Positions 16,518-26,600 of a DNA stretch of 29,636 bases are shown here, one piece after another. Each line of letters starts with the position of its first letter. Positions within the stretch are counted from its first letter, which is position 1. Source of the stretch: JBEVMS01 sp040508515 (GTDB lineage Bacteria; Pseudomonadota; Gammaproteobacteria; Xanthomonadales; Rhodanobacteraceae); contig JBEVMS010000113.1 in NCBI GenBank assembly GCA_040508515.1, forward strand, positions 1 to 29,636, written 5' to 3'. A program made the position numbers and the translations under genes. The notes beneath the pieces were generated by a model. It was not told the origin of the DNA and searched no databases. It saw only the letters and a list, made by a program, of their open reading frames with translations.

Positions 16518-16778
16518 CCGCAAAAATCGAGTTGATTTTTCAATGAGGATTGTTCCTGAATATCCTGATCAACACCCCGAAATGCCGGCGCACCCCATTG
16601 CCCCGCGCCTAGCCTCGCTGCGACAGAAAAGACGCGACCCTTCATTGGTACAAAGCGGCGAAGTAAAAAGCAATGGTGGAATATATTGCGATCACGCATG
16701 CTTTGCCGATGCTGGACGCGGCCACCTTGCGACCTCAGCGCGCGCAGCCCCAACCCGCCTCCGTGCGATCATGCACGT

Positions 16779-18155
16779 ATGACTTCCTTCCAAGACCTTC
16801 CGCTGAAGAGCGCTCTGCTCGCCAGCGTTGAAACCCTCGGCTATACCGAGATGACTCCTGTGCAGGCGCAGAGCTTGCCGCCGATCCTCGCCGGGCGCGA
16901 TGTGATCGCGCAGGCGCGCACCGGTTCGGGCAAGACGGCCGCTTTCGGGCTGGGGCTGTTGCAGGCGATCGATGTGGACAGCATCCGGTTGCAGGCGCTG
17001 GTGCTGTGTCCCACCCGCGAGCTGGCCGATCAGGTCAGCAAGGCGATCCGCAAGCTGGCCGCGAATATTCCCAACGTGAAGCTGTTGACCCTGTGCGGCG
17101 GCATGCCCTTGGGTCCGCAGCTGGCCTCGCTGACGCATGATCCGCACATCGTGGTCGGCACACCGGGACGCGTGCAGGAGCATTTGAAACGGCAGAGTCT
17201 GCACGGCGGCGGGATCAAGCTGCTGGTGCTGGATGAAGCCGATCGCATGCTCGACATGGGTTTCTCCGAGGCCATCGACGACATCGTCAAGCGCATCGCC
17301 AAGCATCATCAGACGTTGCTGTTCTCGGCTACCTACCCGCCGGAGATTCGCGCGGTGAGTCAGCGCGTGCAGAACGATCCGGTCGAAGTGACGGTGGACG
17401 CGCCGGTGGAAGACGACTCCATCGAGCAGCGCTTCTACGAGGTGGAGCCGGCGCAGAAACTCGACGCGCTGGCGCTACTACTTGGCCGCCAGCAGGCCGA
17501 GCAGGCGCTGGTATTCTGCAATATGCGTAAGGATGTCGACGCGGTGGCGCTGGAGCTGGACCGTCGCGGCTTCTCCGCGCTGGCGCTGCACGGCGACATG
17601 GAGCAGCGCGACCGCGACGAGGTGCTGGTGCGCTTCGCCAACAAGAGCGCTACGGTGCTGGTGGCTACCGACGTGGCCGCGCGCGGGTTGGATATCGTGG
17701 CGCTGCCGCTGGTGCTGAGCTTCGACCTGGCGCACGACCCGGACACGCACACGCATCGCGTCGGACGCACCGGTCGCGCTGGCGAGAAAGGTCTGGCGAT
17801 CAGCCTGATCACCGGACGCGAGTTGCCCAAGCTGGCCAATATCGAGGCGCAATTGGGCGCACCGGTGAGCCGCCAGCCGCTGAAGGTGCCGCCGGCCAGC
17901 GCCAAGGTGCTGCATCTGGCACCGATGAAGACGCTGGTGATCGACGCCGGCCGGCAGGACAAGCTGCGCCCCGGCGATATTCTGGGCGCGCTGACCGGCG
18001 AGGCCGGATTGAAGGCCGACGAGGTCGGCAAGATCGACGTCTACGCCACCCGCGCCTACGTGGCGATCCGCCGCGCGCTGGCCAGCAAGGCGCTGGATCG
18101 GCTGCGCGCGGGCAAGATCAAGGGCCGCAATTTTCGCGTAAGGTCGCTGGGCTAG
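16779..18155 (+). CDS. dbpA: DEAD-box RNA helicase DbpA
   Basis: A 458-residue RNA helicase. It has the Q motif (TPVQAQSLPPIL), Walker A ARTGSGKT at 46-53, DEAD at 152-155, SAT at 183-185 and the late HRVGRTGRAG motif. The C-terminal 75 residues (DAGRQDKLRPGDILGALTGE... ending GRNFRVRSLG) form the DbpA-type RNA-binding domain. In E. coli this domain recognises hairpin 92 of 23S rRNA, and DbpA assists 50S ribosome assembly; the same role is expected. The start ATG at 16779 gives the family's usual MTSF/L-type N-terminus; a longer frame to 16686 is arginine-rich and unlike the family. The glutaminyl cyclase gene follows 31 bp downstream. Confidence 0.95.
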   Translation: MTSFQDLPLKSALLASVETLGYTEMTPVQAQSLPPILAGRDVIAQARTGSGKTAAFGLGLLQAIDVDSIRLQALVLCPTRELADQVSKAIRKLAANIPNVKLLTLCGGMPLGPQLASLTHDPHIVVGTPGRVQEHLKRQSLHGGGIKLLVLDEADRMLDMGFSEAIDDIVKRIAKHHQTLLFSATYPPEIRAVSQRVQNDPVEVTVDAPVEDDSIEQRFYEVEPAQKLDALALLLGRQQAEQALVFCNMRKDVDAVALELDRRGFSALALHGDMEQRDRDEVLVRFANKSATVLVATDVAARGLDIVALPLVLSFDLAHDPDTHTHRVGRTGRAGEKGLAISLITGRELPKLANIEAQLGAPVSRQPLKVPPASAKVLHLAPMKTLVIDAGRQDKLRPGDILGALTGEAGLKADEVGKIDVYATRAYVAIRRALASKALDRLRAGKIKGRNFRVRSLG

Positions 18156-18186
18156 CCTCGTTCGATCCACTCTCGCCAAGGTCGCC

Positions 18187-18963
18187 ATGAAGCCATCCCT
18201 CGTCTGCGCGCTCGCGCTCACCCTGGTCGCCACCACCGCCGCGGCGCAGGCAGCCATTCCGGTCTACGGCTACAAGGTGGTGCGCAGTTACCCGCACGAC
18301 CCGCAGGCGTTCACCGAGGGGCTGTTCTACCAGGATGGCTTTCTTTACGAGAGCACCGGCGAGCAGGGCGAATCCTGGGTGCGCAAGGTGGAGCTGGCCA
18401 CCGGCAAGGTGCTGCAACAGGCCGACCTGCCGGCGCAGTATTTCGGCGAAGGCATCGTCGCCTGGAACGGCCGGCTGATGCAGCTGACCTGGCGCAGCGG
18501 CGTGGGCGTGGTGCGCGACCTGTCCAGCTTCAAGCAACTGGACAGCTTCAACTACCCCGGCGAAGGCTGGGCGCTGACCCGCGACAACCAGCACATCTAC
18601 ATGAGCGACGGCACACCGACCATCCGCGTGCTCGACCCCAACAGCCTGGTGCAGATCGATAGCATCGACGTCACCGCCGACGGCCAGCCGCTGCAGAACA
18701 TCAACGAACTTGAATGGGTCAAGGGTCAGATCTACGCCAACATCTGGATGACCGACAAGATCGCGCGGATCGATCCGGCCAGCGGCAAGGTGGTCGGCTG
18801 GATCGACCTCACTGGCATCTTCGACTACCACCAACTGGCCGACCCGACCGACGACGTACCCAACGGCATCGCCTACGACGCCCAGCACGACCGCCTGTTC
18901 GTCACCGGCAAGCGCTGGCCCACGTTGTTCGAGATCACGCTGACCGCACCGCGCAAACCTTGA
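18187..18963 (+). CDS. Glutaminyl-peptide cyclotransferase (plant/bacterial type)
   Basis: A 258-residue protein with a signal peptide (about residues 1-23, ending in AQAA), so periplasmic. It matches the five-bladed beta-propeller glutaminyl cyclases typified by the papaya enzyme and one from Xanthomonas campestris: HDPQAFTEGLFYQDGFLYESTG near residue 38, and then GEGWALTRD, LNELEW-like INELEWV with IYANIWMTD, and a final block PNGIAYDAQHDRLFVTGKRWP. It turns N-terminal glutamine of exported proteins into pyroglutamate, which can protect against aminopeptidases. AAGG lies a few bases before the ATG. A hairpin terminator follows the stop. Confidence 0.93.
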   Translation: MKPSLVCALALTLVATTAAAQAAIPVYGYKVVRSYPHDPQAFTEGLFYQDGFLYESTGEQGESWVRKVELATGKVLQQADLPAQYFGEGIVAWNGRLMQLTWRSGVGVVRDLSSFKQLDSFNYPGEGWALTRDNQHIYMSDGTPTIRVLDPNSLVQIDSIDVTADGQPLQNINELEWVKGQIYANIWMTDKIARIDPASGKVVGWIDLTGIFDYHQLADPTDDVPNGIAYDAQHDRLFVTGKRWPTLFEITLTAPRKP

Positions 18964-18980
18964 TGCGGTAGCCTTTTTAT

Positions 18981-19005
18981 ACGGACGTCTAGCCGTCCGT
19001 TTTGT
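18981..19005 (+). terminator. Intrinsic terminator after the glutaminyl cyclase gene
   Basis: ACGGACG (18981-18987) pairs with CGTCCGT (18994-19000) around a 6-nt loop and is followed by TTTTG. The stop codon of the convergent outer-membrane efflux gene (18989-18991) lies inside the loop, so the terminator doubles as coding sequence for the end of that gene. In the opposite direction the stem is followed by A-rich, not U-rich, RNA, so it should work mainly on the + strand. Confidence 0.7.
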
Positions 19006-20461
19006 GTGCCGCCGATCCCACGGACGGGCCTTGCCAGCCGCCGCCAAGGCTCTCGATCAGTCCGACACTGGCGCCGACCACTTGCGCGCTGATATCGCGC
19101 GAGGTCTGCTCAGCCTGCAACAGAATCAGTTGCTGGGTCAGCACGCTTTGTTCGCTACCGATGCCGGCCGCCAGTTGCGCTTGGCTACTGGCGAACAAGC
19201 CCCGGTTGCCCGCATAGATACGCTCATCCGCGGCGCCCTGCAGGCTCAGGTGATGCAGCGATGACAGGTTGTCTTCGACATTCTGCAAGGCCGCCAGCAC
19301 GGTGCCGCGATAGCTGGCCGCCTGCGCGTCGTAGCTGGCCTGCGCCTCGTGCAGCGCCGCACGTCGCGCGCCGCCGTCGAACAGGGTCTGCGCCAGTTGC
19401 GGGCCCAGGGTCCAGATCCGGTTGGGTAGCGCGAACAGTTGGCTCCAACTGTCGTGCTGGTAGCCGCCGTCGGCGCTCAGCGTCAAGCTGGGGAAGAACG
19501 CCGCCTTGGCCACGCCGATCTGCGCATTCGCCGCCGCTGCGGCGCGCTCGGCCTCGACCACATCGGGCCGGCGCTGCAACAACTCCGACGGCAGCGCCGC
19601 CGGCAGCGTGGGCGCGTTGAATACGTAGTCGGTCTGCACCGGCAAGCTGAAGCTTTCCGGCGTGCGTCCCAGCAGTACCGCCAGCGCATGTTGGCTCTGC
19701 TCGCGCGCAGTCTGCGAAAGCTGCAACACGGCGATCGTGGTCTGCAACGCATCCTGCGCTTGCAGCAGTTGGTCGTTGGAGGCGGTGCCCTGCTGCACGG
19801 CGAGGCGCGTGATCTCCAGCAGGCGCTGCTCGATGTCCTGCTGCTGGCTGAGCAGCACGATGTCGCCATCGAGCTGGCGCAGCGAAAAGTAAGCGCTCGC
19901 GACGCTGGCACTGATCGACAGCCGCGCTCCGGCCAGCACCGCCTGGGCGGCGTCAGCCTGGGCCCGGCCGGCCTCCACCTGCCGGCGCACGCGCCCCCAC
20001 AAATCGGGCTCCCAACTGGCGCTCAAGGTGGTGGAAACGTTTTGCGACACATCGCCGGCGCCGCTCTTGCTGCTGGCCAGGCCGGCGCCGCTGATGATCG
20101 CCCCGCCATGCGCGCGGGTGGATTCGGCATTCAGGCCCAGCGTGGGAAACAGCCCGGCGCGATCGGCGGCGACCACCGCCTGCGCCTGGCGATACGAGGC
20201 TTCGGCGGCGGCGATGCTGGTGTTGGCGTCCAGCGCCTGCTGCTCCAGCGCATCCAACTGCGGATCGCCGAAAAGCTGCCACCACTGACCCTCGATGCCG
20301 CCGGCCGGATCGGCGGCGGCGCGCTGCCACGGCACCGCTTCGCTGAACTGCGCGGGCAGCGCGATGGCGGGGCGGTGATAGTCCGGACCAACCGCGCAGG
20401 CGGCCACGCCGGCGCACAACAAGGCGGCGCAAAGCACGCGTAAGGGCAGCGGCAAACTCAT
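18989..20461 (-). CDS. RND efflux outer-membrane lipoprotein (NodT/OprM family)
   Basis: A 490-residue TolC-like channel with a lipoprotein signal (lipobox VAAC, Cys22), followed by the family opening AVGPDYHRPAIALPAQF. Two related outer-membrane-factor repeats follow, with long helical stretches and PxLxLxxxGGYQ-like segment LSADGGYQHD in the second half. It forms the exit duct for the RND pumps encoded upstream. The ATG at 20461 is preferred because GGAGA stands 6-7 bases before it; an ATG at 20473 overlapping the pump stop (TGATG) would add four residues. It is the last gene of the efflux operon and its end overlaps the terminator of the convergent gene. Confidence 0.92.
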   Translation of the reverse strand: MSLPLPLRVLCAALLCAGVAACAVGPDYHRPAIALPAQFSEAVPWQRAAADPAGGIEGQWWQLFGDPQLDALEQQALDANTSIAAAEASYRQAQAVVAADRAGLFPTLGLNAESTRAHGGAIISGAGLASSKSGAGDVSQNVSTTLSASWEPDLWGRVRRQVEAGRAQADAAQAVLAGARLSISASVASAYFSLRQLDGDIVLLSQQQDIEQRLLEITRLAVQQGTASNDQLLQAQDALQTTIAVLQLSQTAREQSQHALAVLLGRTPESFSLPVQTDYVFNAPTLPAALPSELLQRRPDVVEAERAAAAANAQIGVAKAAFFPSLTLSADGGYQHDSWSQLFALPNRIWTLGPQLAQTLFDGGARRAALHEAQASYDAQAASYRGTVLAALQNVEDNLSSLHHLSLQGAADERIYAGNRGLFASSQAQLAAGIGSEQSVLTQQLILLQAEQTSRDISAQVVGASVGLIESLGGGWQGPSVGSAAHKTDG

Positions 20462-20472
20462 CGAATTCTCCA

Positions 20473-23400
20473 TCAGGCGGACCGGCGCAGTCGGCGCGAG
20501 GCACGATCAAGCCACAGATAAATCACCGGCGTGGTGTAGAGCGTCAGCACCTGGCTGACCAGCAGGCCGCCAATGATCGCGATGCCCAGCGGGCGGCGGA
20601 ACTCCGACCCGTAGCCGTGGCCGAACACCAGCGGCAGCGCGCCCAGCAGCGCGGCCAGCGTGGTCATCATGATCGGCCGGAAGCGGATCAGGCAGGCGCG
20701 CTGGATCGCCTCGGCCGGACTCAGGTTGTAGCGGCGCTCCTCGGTGAGCGCGAAGTCGATCATCATGATCGCGTTTTTCTTGACGATGCCGATCAGCAAG
20801 ATCACCCCGACCAGCGCGATCAACGACAGCTCAGTGCCGGTGATCAGCAACGCGATCAGCGCGCCCAGTCCGGCCGAAGGCAGCGTGGAAAGAATGGTCA
20901 GCGGATGGATCAGGTTTTCGTAGAGGATGCCCAGCACGATGTACACCGCCAGCAAGGCTGCGCCGATCAGCAACGGCTCGCTGGCGACCGACTGCTGGAA
21001 CACCTGCGCGGTGCCGGCGAACTGGCCGACGATGGTGGCCGGCATGCGTAGCTGTGCCACCGCCGCGTCGATCGCCTCGGTGGCCTGACCGATCGAGGCG
21101 CCGGGCGCCAGATTGAACGACACGGTGACCGCCGGAAAGGTGCCCTGATGGTTGATCGTGATCGCGGTTCGCGCCACCTTGAACTGTGCCAGCGCCGCCA
21201 GCGGCACCAGCGCCTGACCGTCCGTGCCGGCGGCGGTGGCGGCGGTGCTGGTCGCCACCGCGTTGGCGGTCTGGCTGCTCGGCATCGGCGACGCCTTCAA
21301 CGGCGAGGTGGCGCTGCCGCCAGTGCTGCTGGGCGCGGCCGGCTGTAGGTTGCCGCCCAGTCCGCCGGCCGGCACATAGATCGCATGAAGCGCCTGCGGG
21401 TCGCGCCAGTAGCGCGGCGCCAGCTCCATCACCACGTGATATTGGTTGGCCGCGCGAAAGATCGTCGACACCTGCCGCTGGCCGAACGCGTCGTAGAGCG
21501 TCTGGTCGATCGTGGCGTAGTTCACCCCCAGCCGGGCCGCCTGTGGACGATTGACCACCACCCGCGCCTGCAAGCTGTTGTCCTGCTGATCGGTGCTGAC
21601 CTGATTGAGCAGATGAATCTTGCGCAGCGCCGTCTCGACTTTGGGCGCCCAGACGTCCAAATCACTTTGGCTGCTGGCGGTCAATGTGTACTGATACTGC
21701 GCACTGCTGGAGCGTCCGCCTACCGTGATGTCCTGCGCCGATTGCATGAACAGCCGCACGCCGGGCAACGCGCCCAGGTGATGGCGGATCTGCGCTATCA
21801 CCTCATCAGCGCTGAGCGTGCGCTCGCCCAACGGCTTCAAGGTGATGAACATGCGTCCGGCATTGATCGCGCTGTTGCCGCCGACGAAACCACCGATCGC
21901 CTGCACCTCCGGGTCGCGCAGCACACTCAGGGTGATCTGCCGGAAACTCTGCTGCATCGCCTCATAGGAAATACTTTGCGGCGCCTGCACCGTACCGCCC
22001 AGCCGACCGGTGTCCTCCTGCGGAAAGAAGCCCTTGGGGATCACCGCGAACAGCACGCCGTTGAGCACCACCACCAGAATCGTCAGCAGGCCCATCAACA
22101 ACGGATGGGCAATGACCCAGCCCAGCGAGCGGGCATAGAAGCGCTGCACCGGCGAGTGCTCGGGATGCTCCGACGCGCCACGACCACCGTTGCGCAGCAT
22201 CAGGCTGGCCAACATCGGAGTGATGGTGAGCGAGACCAGCATCGAAATCCCGATGGCGATCGACAGCGACATCGAGAACTCACGAAACAGCCGTCCCACG
22301 ATGCCGCCCATCAGCAGCAAGGGAATGAACACCGCCACCAGCGACACACTGATCGACAGCACGGTGAAGCCGACCTCCTGCGCGCCCACCAGCGCTGCGG
22401 CCAGCGGCGGTTCGCCCTCTTCCATGTGGCGCATGATGTTTTCCACCACCACGATCGCATCGTCCACCACGAAGCCGGTGGCGATGGTCAACGCGATCAG
22501 CGACAGGTTGTCCAGGCTGTAGCCTAGGAAATACATCACCCCAAACGTGCCCAGCAGCGACAGCGGCACCACCAGCGCGGGCACCAGGGTGCTGCGCCAG
22601 TTGCGGAAAAACGCGAAGGTCACCGCGGTGACCAGCAGCACCGAGATCAGCAAGGTGATCTCCACGTCGCGCAGCGAGGCGCGGATCGTGGTGGTGCGAT
22701 CGAGCAACACGCCGATCCGAATGGTCGGCGAAATCGAGGCCTTCAAAAACGGCAACGCAGCCTTGACCGCATCCACCGTATCGATCACGTTGGCGCCGGG
22801 CTGCTTGAACACCACCAGCAGCACCGCCGGCTTGGCATTGGCCAGGCCGTAGTTGAATGCGTTCTCCACGTCCTCGTGCACATCGCCCAGGTCGCCCAGC
22901 CGCACGCTGTCGTTGCCGCTGTGCTTGACCAGCAACGCGGCGTAGTCGGGCGGATCGAGCAGCATGTCGTTGGCACCGACCGCGTAGTCGGCGCTGGCGC
23001 TATCGACATTGCCCTTGGGCAGATCGACGTTGGACGCGGCCAGCGTGCTGCGCACTTGCTCCAGGCTCACGCCGTAATGGCTGAGGCGGTCAGGATTTAA
23101 ATCCACCCGCACCGCCGGCAACGCGCCGCCGCCGACGGTGACATCGCCCACGCCGGAGGTTTGCAGCAGCTTCTGCTGCAGCACGGTGGAGGCGGCGTCG
23201 TACAACTGCCCACGGCTGGCCGCGTCGGAGGTGAGGCTGAGGATGAGGATCGGCGCGTCGGCCGGATTGACCTTGCGGTAGGTCGGGTTGCCGTCCAGGT
23301 TGCTCGGCAGGTTGCTGCGTGCCGCGTTGATGGCCGCCTGCACGTCGCGTGCGGCGCCGTCGATGTCGCGGCTAAGATCGAACTGCAGCACGATGTTGGT

Positions 23401-23664
23401 GCTGCCCAGCGAGCTGCTGGAGGTCATCTGGGTGACCCCGGCGATCTGCCCGAACTGCCGCTCCAGCGTGGTCGCCACCGAGGTCGCCATGGTGGTCGGA
23501 TCGGCGCCGGGCAGCGAGGCGCTGACCGAGATGGTGGGAAAATCCACCTGCGGCAGCGGCGCTACCGGCAGCAGACGAAACGCCAGCAGGCCGAACAAGG
23601 CCAGCCCCACCGCCAGCAACACGGTGGCGACCGGCCGACGGATGAACGGCGCCGACAGATTCAT
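20473..23664 (-). CDS. RND multidrug efflux pump, MdtC-like
   Basis: A 1063-residue inner-membrane proton antiporter of the hydrophobe/amphiphile efflux family, with twelve membrane segments and two large periplasmic loops expected. The proton-relay pair Asp401-Asp402 (GFVVDDAIVVVEN) and lysine at about 962-963 (IVKKNAIMM) are present, so the pump should be active. It resembles MdtC, which works as a heteromeric trimer with MdtB. An unusual insert of about 45 residues, rich in Ala, Ser, Thr, Pro and Gly, lies around residues 772-815 in the second periplasmic region; the sister protein lacks it, which accounts for the length difference. The start overlaps the stop of the preceding pump gene (ATGA, 23661-23664). 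Confidence 0.93.
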   Translation of the reverse strand: MNLSAPFIRRPVATVLLAVGLALFGLLAFRLLPVAPLPQVDFPTISVSASLPGADPTTMATSVATTLERQFGQIAGVTQMTSSSSLGSTNIVLQFDLSRDIDGAARDVQAAINAARSNLPSNLDGNPTYRKVNPADAPILILSLTSDAASRGQLYDAASTVLQQKLLQTSGVGDVTVGGGALPAVRVDLNPDRLSHYGVSLEQVRSTLAASNVDLPKGNVDSASADYAVGANDMLLDPPDYAALLVKHSGNDSVRLGDLGDVHEDVENAFNYGLANAKPAVLLVVFKQPGANVIDTVDAVKAALPFLKASISPTIRIGVLLDRTTTIRASLRDVEITLLISVLLVTAVTFAFFRNWRSTLVPALVVPLSLLGTFGVMYFLGYSLDNLSLIALTIATGFVVDDAIVVVENIMRHMEEGEPPLAAALVGAQEVGFTVLSISVSLVAVFIPLLLMGGIVGRLFREFSMSLSIAIGISMLVSLTITPMLASLMLRNGGRGASEHPEHSPVQRFYARSLGWVIAHPLLMGLLTILVVVLNGVLFAVIPKGFFPQEDTGRLGGTVQAPQSISYEAMQQSFRQITLSVLRDPEVQAIGGFVGGNSAINAGRMFITLKPLGERTLSADEVIAQIRHHLGALPGVRLFMQSAQDITVGGRSSSAQYQYTLTASSQSDLDVWAPKVETALRKIHLLNQVSTDQQDNSLQARVVVNRPQAARLGVNYATIDQTLYDAFGQRQVSTIFRAANQYHVVMELAPRYWRDPQALHAIYVPAGGLGGNLQPAAPSSTGGSATSPLKASPMPSSQTANAVATSTAATAAGTDGQALVPLAALAQFKVARTAITINHQGTFPAVTVSFNLAPGASIGQATEAIDAAVAQLRMPATIVGQFAGTAQVFQQSVASEPLLIGAALLAVYIVLGILYENLIHPLTILSTLPSAGLGALIALLITGTELSLIALVGVILLIGIVKKNAIMMIDFALTEERRYNLSPAEAIQRACLIRFRPIMMTTLAALLGALPLVFGHGYGSEFRRPLGIAIIGGLLVSQVLTLYTTPVIYLWLDRASRRLRRSA

Positions 23665-26600
23665 TGCGCGCTAGCCGCCGCCACGCGGCCACCACGGCGG
23701 CGCGTACCCAGGCGATGCATCAGCAGGAAGATCACCGGGGTGGAGAACAACGTCAGCAACTGGCTCAACAGCAAGCCGCCGATGATCGTGATGCCCAGTG
23801 GATGACGCAGCTCCGAACCCATGCCGCTGCCGAACGCCAGCGGCAGCGCGCCGAACAGCGAAGCCATGGTGGTCATCAGGATCGGCCGGAAGCGCAGCTC
23901 GGCGGCCTGCCGGATCGCCGCCAGCGGGGTCAGCCCCTGCCCGCGCTCCAGCTCCAGCGCGAAATCGACCATCATGATCGCGTTCTTCATCACGATGCCG
24001 ATCAGCAGCACGATGCCGATCAAGCCGATGATGTCGAACTCGGTGCCGCTCACCAGCAGCGCCAGCAGCGCACCCAGCGCGGCGGACAGCAAGGTGGACA
24101 AAATCGTCACCGGCTGTACGAAGCTCTCATACAGCATGCCCAGCATCAGATAGACCACCAGCACCGCCGCGATCACCAGCAACGCCTCGTTGCCCAGCGA
24201 CGACTGAAAACTCGCCGCGGTGCCTTCCAGCGTGGCCTGCACCGCGTCGGGCAAACCGATTTGCCGTTCCAGCGTGCCGATGCGGCTCACCGCCGCGCCC
24301 AGGCTGGTGCCCGGCACCAGGTTGAACGAGACATCCGCGTAAGGAAACTGGCCCTGGCGCTGGATCGTCAGCGGCACGCGGCGCAGCGTCATCGTGGTCA
24401 TCGACGCCAGCGGCGCGACGCCACCGCTGGCGGTGCCGACGTACAAACCATTCAGCAGTTGCGCCAGGTTCTGCGGTGGCCGCGCATCGGTCAGCACCAC
24501 GTGGTACTGGTTGAGCTGGGTGTAGATGGTGGACACCTGACGCTGGCCGAAGGCGTCGTACAGCACATCGTCGATCGCCTGCGGCGTGATGCCCAGCCGC
24601 GAGGCGCTGGCGCGGTCGATCTGCAACTGGATCTGGTTGCCGTACTGCAAGGCCTGGCTTTGCACGTCCTCGAAGCGGCCATCGTGCTTCATCGCCGCGA
24701 TCAGCTTGCCGGTCCAATCGGCCAGCAGCAGCGGATCAGTCGCCTGCAAGCCCAGCCGGTAACTGGTGCTGGACACGGTGTCGTCCAGGCTGAGGTCTTG
24801 CACCGGCTGCAGAAAAAGACGCAAGCCCGCGTTGGTCGCGCTGGCGTCGGCCAATCGGCGGATCACCACCGCGCTGGAATCGCGCTGATCCTTGGGCTTG
24901 AGGTTGATCAGGATGCGCCCCTGATTGATCGTCGGGTTGGTCTGGTCGATGCCCACGAACGAAGACAGGCTGGCCACCGCCGGATCACGCAGAATCGTCG
25001 CCACGGTGCGCTGCTGCTGCGCCGCCATCTGCCCGAACGACACCGTGGGTGAGGCCTGCGCGATGCCCTGAATCAAGCCGGTGTCCTGCTGCGGAAAGAA
25101 CCCCTTGGGACTGATGTAAAGCACGCCCAGCGCGGCCGCCGCGGTCAGAGCCACCGAGGCCAGGGTCAGGCCGCGATGTTCCAGCACCCAGTCCAGCGCC
25201 TTGAGGTAGGTGGCGTTGACGCGATCGAACAAGTCCAAGCGATGGCCCGGCTGGTGCGCGCGCAGCAACTGCGCACATAGCATCGGAGTCAGCACCAGCG
25301 ACACCACCGCCGAAATCACGATCGCGATCGCCAGGGTCAACGCGAACTCGCGAAACAGCCGGCCGACCACATCGCCCATGAACAGCAGCGGGATCATCAC
25401 CGCCACCAGCGCCACCGACAACGAGAGGATGGTGAAACCGATCTGCGCCGAACCCTTCAGCGCCGCCTCGCGTGGGCTGTCGCCCTGCTCCAGATAGCGA
25501 CTGATGTTCTCCACCACCACGATCGCGTCGTCGACCACGAAACCGATCGCCACGGTCAACGCCATCAAGGTCAGATTGTTGAGCGAAAAGCCCAGCGCGT
25601 AAGTCACCGCCAGCGTGCCCAGCAGCGACAGCGGCACCGTGATCGCCGGGATCAACGTGGCCGGCAGGTTGCGCAAGAACACGAAGATCACCGCCACCAC
25701 CAGCACCAGCGCCAGCGCCAGCTCCATCTGCACGTCGGCCACCGACGCGCGGATGGTCTGCGTGCGATCGGTCAGCACGGCCACCTTCACCGTCGCCGGC
25801 AAACTGGCGCGCAGACGCGGCAGCAGCGCCTGGATACGATCGACCACATCGATCACGTTGGCGCCCGGCTGACGCTGGATGTTCAGCAGGATCGCCGGCG
25901 TGCGATCGGTCCACGCCGCCTGGCGCGGATTCTCCGGGCCCTGCACCGCGCCAGCGACATCGGCCAAGCGGATCGCCGCGCCGTTTTTATAGGCGATCAC
26001 CAGGTTGCGGTAATCGTCGGCCGAATTGAGCTGGTCGTTGGCGCCGATCGAATAGCTCTGGAAAGTGCCGTCGATGCTGCCCTTGGCCTGGTCCACGTTG
26101 GCGTCGCCCAGCACGCTGCGGACATCTTCCAGCGACAGGCCCAGCGCATGCAGCGCCGCGGTGTTGGTCTGGATGCGCACCGCTGGCCGCTCGCCGCCAG
26201 CGATGGTGACCAGGCCGACGCCGCCGATCTGCGAAATCTTCTGCGCCAGCCGGGTATCGGCCAAGTCCTCGACCTGGGTCAGCGGCAGCACCGGCGAGGT
26301 TAGCGAAAGCGTCAGTACCGGCGCATCGGCTGGATTGACCTTGCTGTACACCGGCGGGTACGGCAGCCCCACCGGGAGAAAGCTGGCCGAGGCATTGATC
26401 GCCGCCTGCACTTCCTGCTCGGCCACATCCAGCGACAGCGACAGGTCGAACTGCAAGGTGATGATCGAGGCACCCGAGGTGCTGGTGGAGGCCATCGATT
26501 TCAGTCCCGGCATTTCACCGAACTGACGCTCCAGCGGCGCGGTGATCGACGAACTGCTCACCTCCGGGCTGGCACCGGGATACTGCGTGAACACCTGGAT

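Noticed and set aside
16507..16782. 91-codon + strand frame ahead of dbpA
   Set aside because: It overlaps the dbpA start region in another frame, has mixed composition and no similarity; the segment is more likely promoter and leader.
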